NCBI GenBank assembly: GCA_022361535.1
Contig: JAKSAU010000050.1
Location: 1 to 5,926 of the forward strand
Reading direction: 5' to 3'
Source: Desulfobacterales bacterium
Lineage (GTDB): Bacteria > Desulfobacterota > Desulfobacteria > Desulfobacterales > Desulfobacteraceae
Length of the DNA: 5,926 nucleotides
In this document: one piece after another, positions 4,105 through 5,926 of the stretch
Numbering within the stretch: position 1 is the stretch's first letter
Layout: each line of letters begins with the position of its first letter
Translations under genes and position numbers: made by a program
Notes under the pieces: generated by a model
What the model was told of the DNA's origin: nothing
What the model saw: only the letters and a program-made list of their open reading frames with translations
Databases searched by the model: none

Positions 4105-5926
4105 ATGAAAAAACTATTAAAAGGGTTTACGTTTCTTGTCCTGATTGCCTTGATTATTCTTTCAGCTGGTGTTGTTTTTGTACAGTTCAATAATTTGGAT
4201 TCTTTTAAAGGAACCATTGAAAGGATAGTAACTAGTTCCCTTGGGCGTACCGTCCAGATTGAAGGACCTATCACAATCAAGTTATTTCCGAATCCGAACG
4301 TCAGTCTAAATGAAGTTTCCATTGCCAATGCACAATGGGGCAGCCAGCCCGCCATGTTGAGTTTGGGTCACATCGGTGTGGCTGTTGACTTGTGGTCGGT
4401 GTTTTCAAAAACAATTGTTTTAAAATCCCTGAGCCTGCATGATGCAGCCATTCTGATTGAACATGATAAGACCCAAGGACATAATTGGGAGATTGGCAAA
4501 AACCAGAGCAGTTCTTCCGAAAGTAAAACCCGGCCAGAAAAGGCAAAAAGACTTTCGCTTCCCATCATTGCAGAACGAATAGACGCAAGCAATATAACAC
4601 TTACATTGGTCACACCTGAAACCCCATCCAAGGTATACCGATTATCATCCTTAAGCTTGAAAACCGATTCATCAGGAAAGATCACGATCACAAGCTCCGG
4701 CCAGTTCTTAGACCAGGCCATAACCATTGACAGCGAATTAACATCGCAAAATTCATTGATTTCAGGCGATTCTGCCACCTGCACACTTCAGGGTTCATTA
4801 GGGAATTCAAACATAAAAGGCCAGTTTTCTGTTGACCGATTGGAGACTCTTTCCGGTCTAAAAGGAAAGTTCAACTTAAATGTTCCCGATCTGGCAAATA
4901 TTCTAAAAGTTATAAACCTGAGTGTTCCCTTATCAGGTCCTATGACGGTTGACATCAATGCGGCCCAAACCGATAATGGAACCAGACTAATGGCAAAAGC
5001 TGAAATGGAGGGCATAAAAGCAGACATCACCGCAGAGTTACAGGGAATGGTATGTCGTAAAGTCAAAATTTTATTGGATGTCGATGATATAAAAAAGATA
5101 CAGGCTGCGGCCAATATCAGACTCCCTTTGACCGGAAAACTCACTGCACAAGCAGCTATAGATGTTTTAGATACCGGTTACAACGCAGACATCAAGGCCT
5201 CTGCCGATGGTCTTTTAACTGACATAAACGGTTCATACAATGACAAAGAAGTACAGCTAACCGCAACTTTGTCTCCGCTCAAGCGCGTTAGTGAATTGTT
5301 CGATCTAAAACACATTAACAGCGATACTTTAAAACTCAAGGTCGCCTTTAGTAAACCGGGTCCGAAAATTTTTGGAATTAAAAATCTAACCGCAGATATT
5401 GATAAAAATCAGCTTACAGCTCAAGGGAATATTGATTTGACTGCTGAATCTGACCTGCTTTTAACAGTCTCGCTTCCTGATTTAAAAGCAGTCTGGGAAA
5501 AATTACCGGTTATCCCTTTAAATGCAAAGACAACTGTCAGATATTCTGCTAATAAAATTGCTCTTTCAAACCTGTCACTTGTAACTGATAAGAGCGATCT
5601 GAAAGGTGATTTAGTGTGGATAAAAGGCTCAAAAGGCATTCTTACAGCCAACCTGGCTTCTGACACATTGGATCTGCGTTCTTTTAATACCGGGTCTAAG
5701 GATATAGACAAGACATCATCAAAACACTACCAAAAGGCTTCACAAGCCCAGCCTAAAACAGATGACAGGTATGTGTTTAAAGATAATTCCTTCCAGCTTG
5801 CTTTTTTAAATGAAGTTGAGGCTGATCTCAAACTTTCTGTGAAGAATTTGTACCATCAAATTGGAGAAATACAAAATGTCGTTATAAATACAGTGCTTGA
5901 AAAGGGGAGGGCAGATACAAAACTAA
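4105..5926 (+). CDS. AsmA-family envelope protein, 3' end beyond the window
   Basis: The frame is open from ATG 4105 to the right edge, at least 607 codons, with no stop. Residues 4-28 form a single N-terminal membrane anchor. Next comes the AsmA N-terminal signature: LGRTVQIEGPITIKLFP (46-62), VSLNEVSIANAQWG (66-79), VDLWSVFSKTIVLKSLSL, and E119...HNWEIG (126-131). A Ser/Lys-rich linker (133-149) leads into long stretches of alternating polar and hydrophobic residues that suggest beta-strand repeats. Family knowledge: AsmA-like proteins are anchored in the inner membrane, extend through the periplasm with repeated beta-grooves, and are linked to outer-membrane assembly and phospholipid transport. 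E. coli AsmA has 617 residues; this protein is at least that long. Start choice: AAGGA (4096-4100) lies 4 nt before the ATG. The gene is divergent from arsR and appears unrelated to it. Confidence 0.88.
   Translation, partial: MKKLLKGFTFLVLIALIILSAGVVFVQFNNLDSFKGTIERIVTSSLGRTVQIEGPITIKLFPNPNVSLNEVSIANAQWGSQPAMLSLGHIGVAVDLWSVFSKTIVLKSLSLHDAAILIEHDKTQGHNWEIGKNQSSSSESKTRPEKAKRLSLPIIAERIDASNITLTLVTPETPSKVYRLSSLSLKTDSSGKITITSSGQFLDQAITIDSELTSQNSLISGDSATCTLQGSLGNSNIKGQFSVDRLETLSGLKGKFNLNVPDLANILKVINLSVPLSGPMTVDINAAQTDNGTRLMAKAEMEGIKADITAELQGMVCRKVKILLDVDDIKKIQAAANIRLPLTGKLTAQAAIDVLDTGYNADIKASADGLLTDINGSYNDKEVQLTATLSPLKRVSELFDLKHINSDTLKLKVAFSKPGPKIFGIKNLTADIDKNQLTAQGNIDLTAESDLLLTVSLPDLKAVWEKLPVIPLNAKTTVRYSANKIALSNLSLVTDKSDLKGDLVWIKGSKGILTANLASDTLDLRSFNTGSKDIDKTSSKHYQKASQAQPKTDDRYVFKDNSFQLAFLNEVEADLKLSVKNLYHQIGEIQNVVINTVLEKGRADTKL

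Noticed and set aside
3975..5711. Several minus-strand frames of 81-138 codons
   Set aside because: They are antisense shadows of the long open AsmA-family frame, which has no stop across 607 codons and carries clear family motifs.

Overview
The window looks like chromosomal DNA from an anaerobic deltaproteobacterium, most likely a Desulfobacteraceae-type sulfate reducer. This is inferred from moderate G+C, a UGA-decoded selenoprotein of the AhpD type, a 4Fe-4S/DUF3786 protein, and an ArsR-controlled permease. No rRNA, tRNA or CRISPR is visible, so the taxonomy is only suggestive.

Layout. Positions 1-289 hold no gene I can support, only a possible -10 box and a ribosome binding site for the next gene. 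Positions 290-865 (+) are a single 191-residue AhpD/carboxymuconolactone-decarboxylase-like gene. Its in-frame TGA at 536-538 falls exactly on the second redox cysteine of the family's E-x11-CxxC-x3-H signature, and a SECIS-like hairpin with a GGUC loop follows 13 nt later. A conventional ORF caller splits this gene in two. A 12-bp hairpin (902-936) separates it from a convergent minus-strand gene (986-1789) encoding a 4Fe-4S domain joined to DUF3786. Upstream of that gene lies the degraded 3' end of an IS3-family element (about 1824-2042), then a perfect 18-bp inverted repeat (2065-2105).

Positions 2116-3611 form a compact minus-strand metalloid-resistance-type unit, read right to left. It has a near-consensus sigma70 promoter (TTGACA-17-TATTTT) next to a palindromic operator, an ArsR-family repressor with a C-terminal Cys-Cys pair, an intrinsic terminator, a second copy of the same operator, and an ArsP/DUF318 permease. 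The second operator overlaps the permease ribosome binding site. This suggests the repressor controls both its own transcription and, separately, the passage of transcription or translation into the permease.

Positions 3612-4104 carry no supported gene, only a 16-bp perfect palindrome and minor repeats. From 4105 to the right edge (+) runs an AsmA-family envelope protein, open at the window end with at least 607 codons.

The two strongest observations are the selenocysteine reading of the AhpD-like gene and the duplicated ArsR operator flanking an internal terminator. The first belongs to a known class of selenoprotein. The second is a regulatory arrangement I do not recognise as standard.
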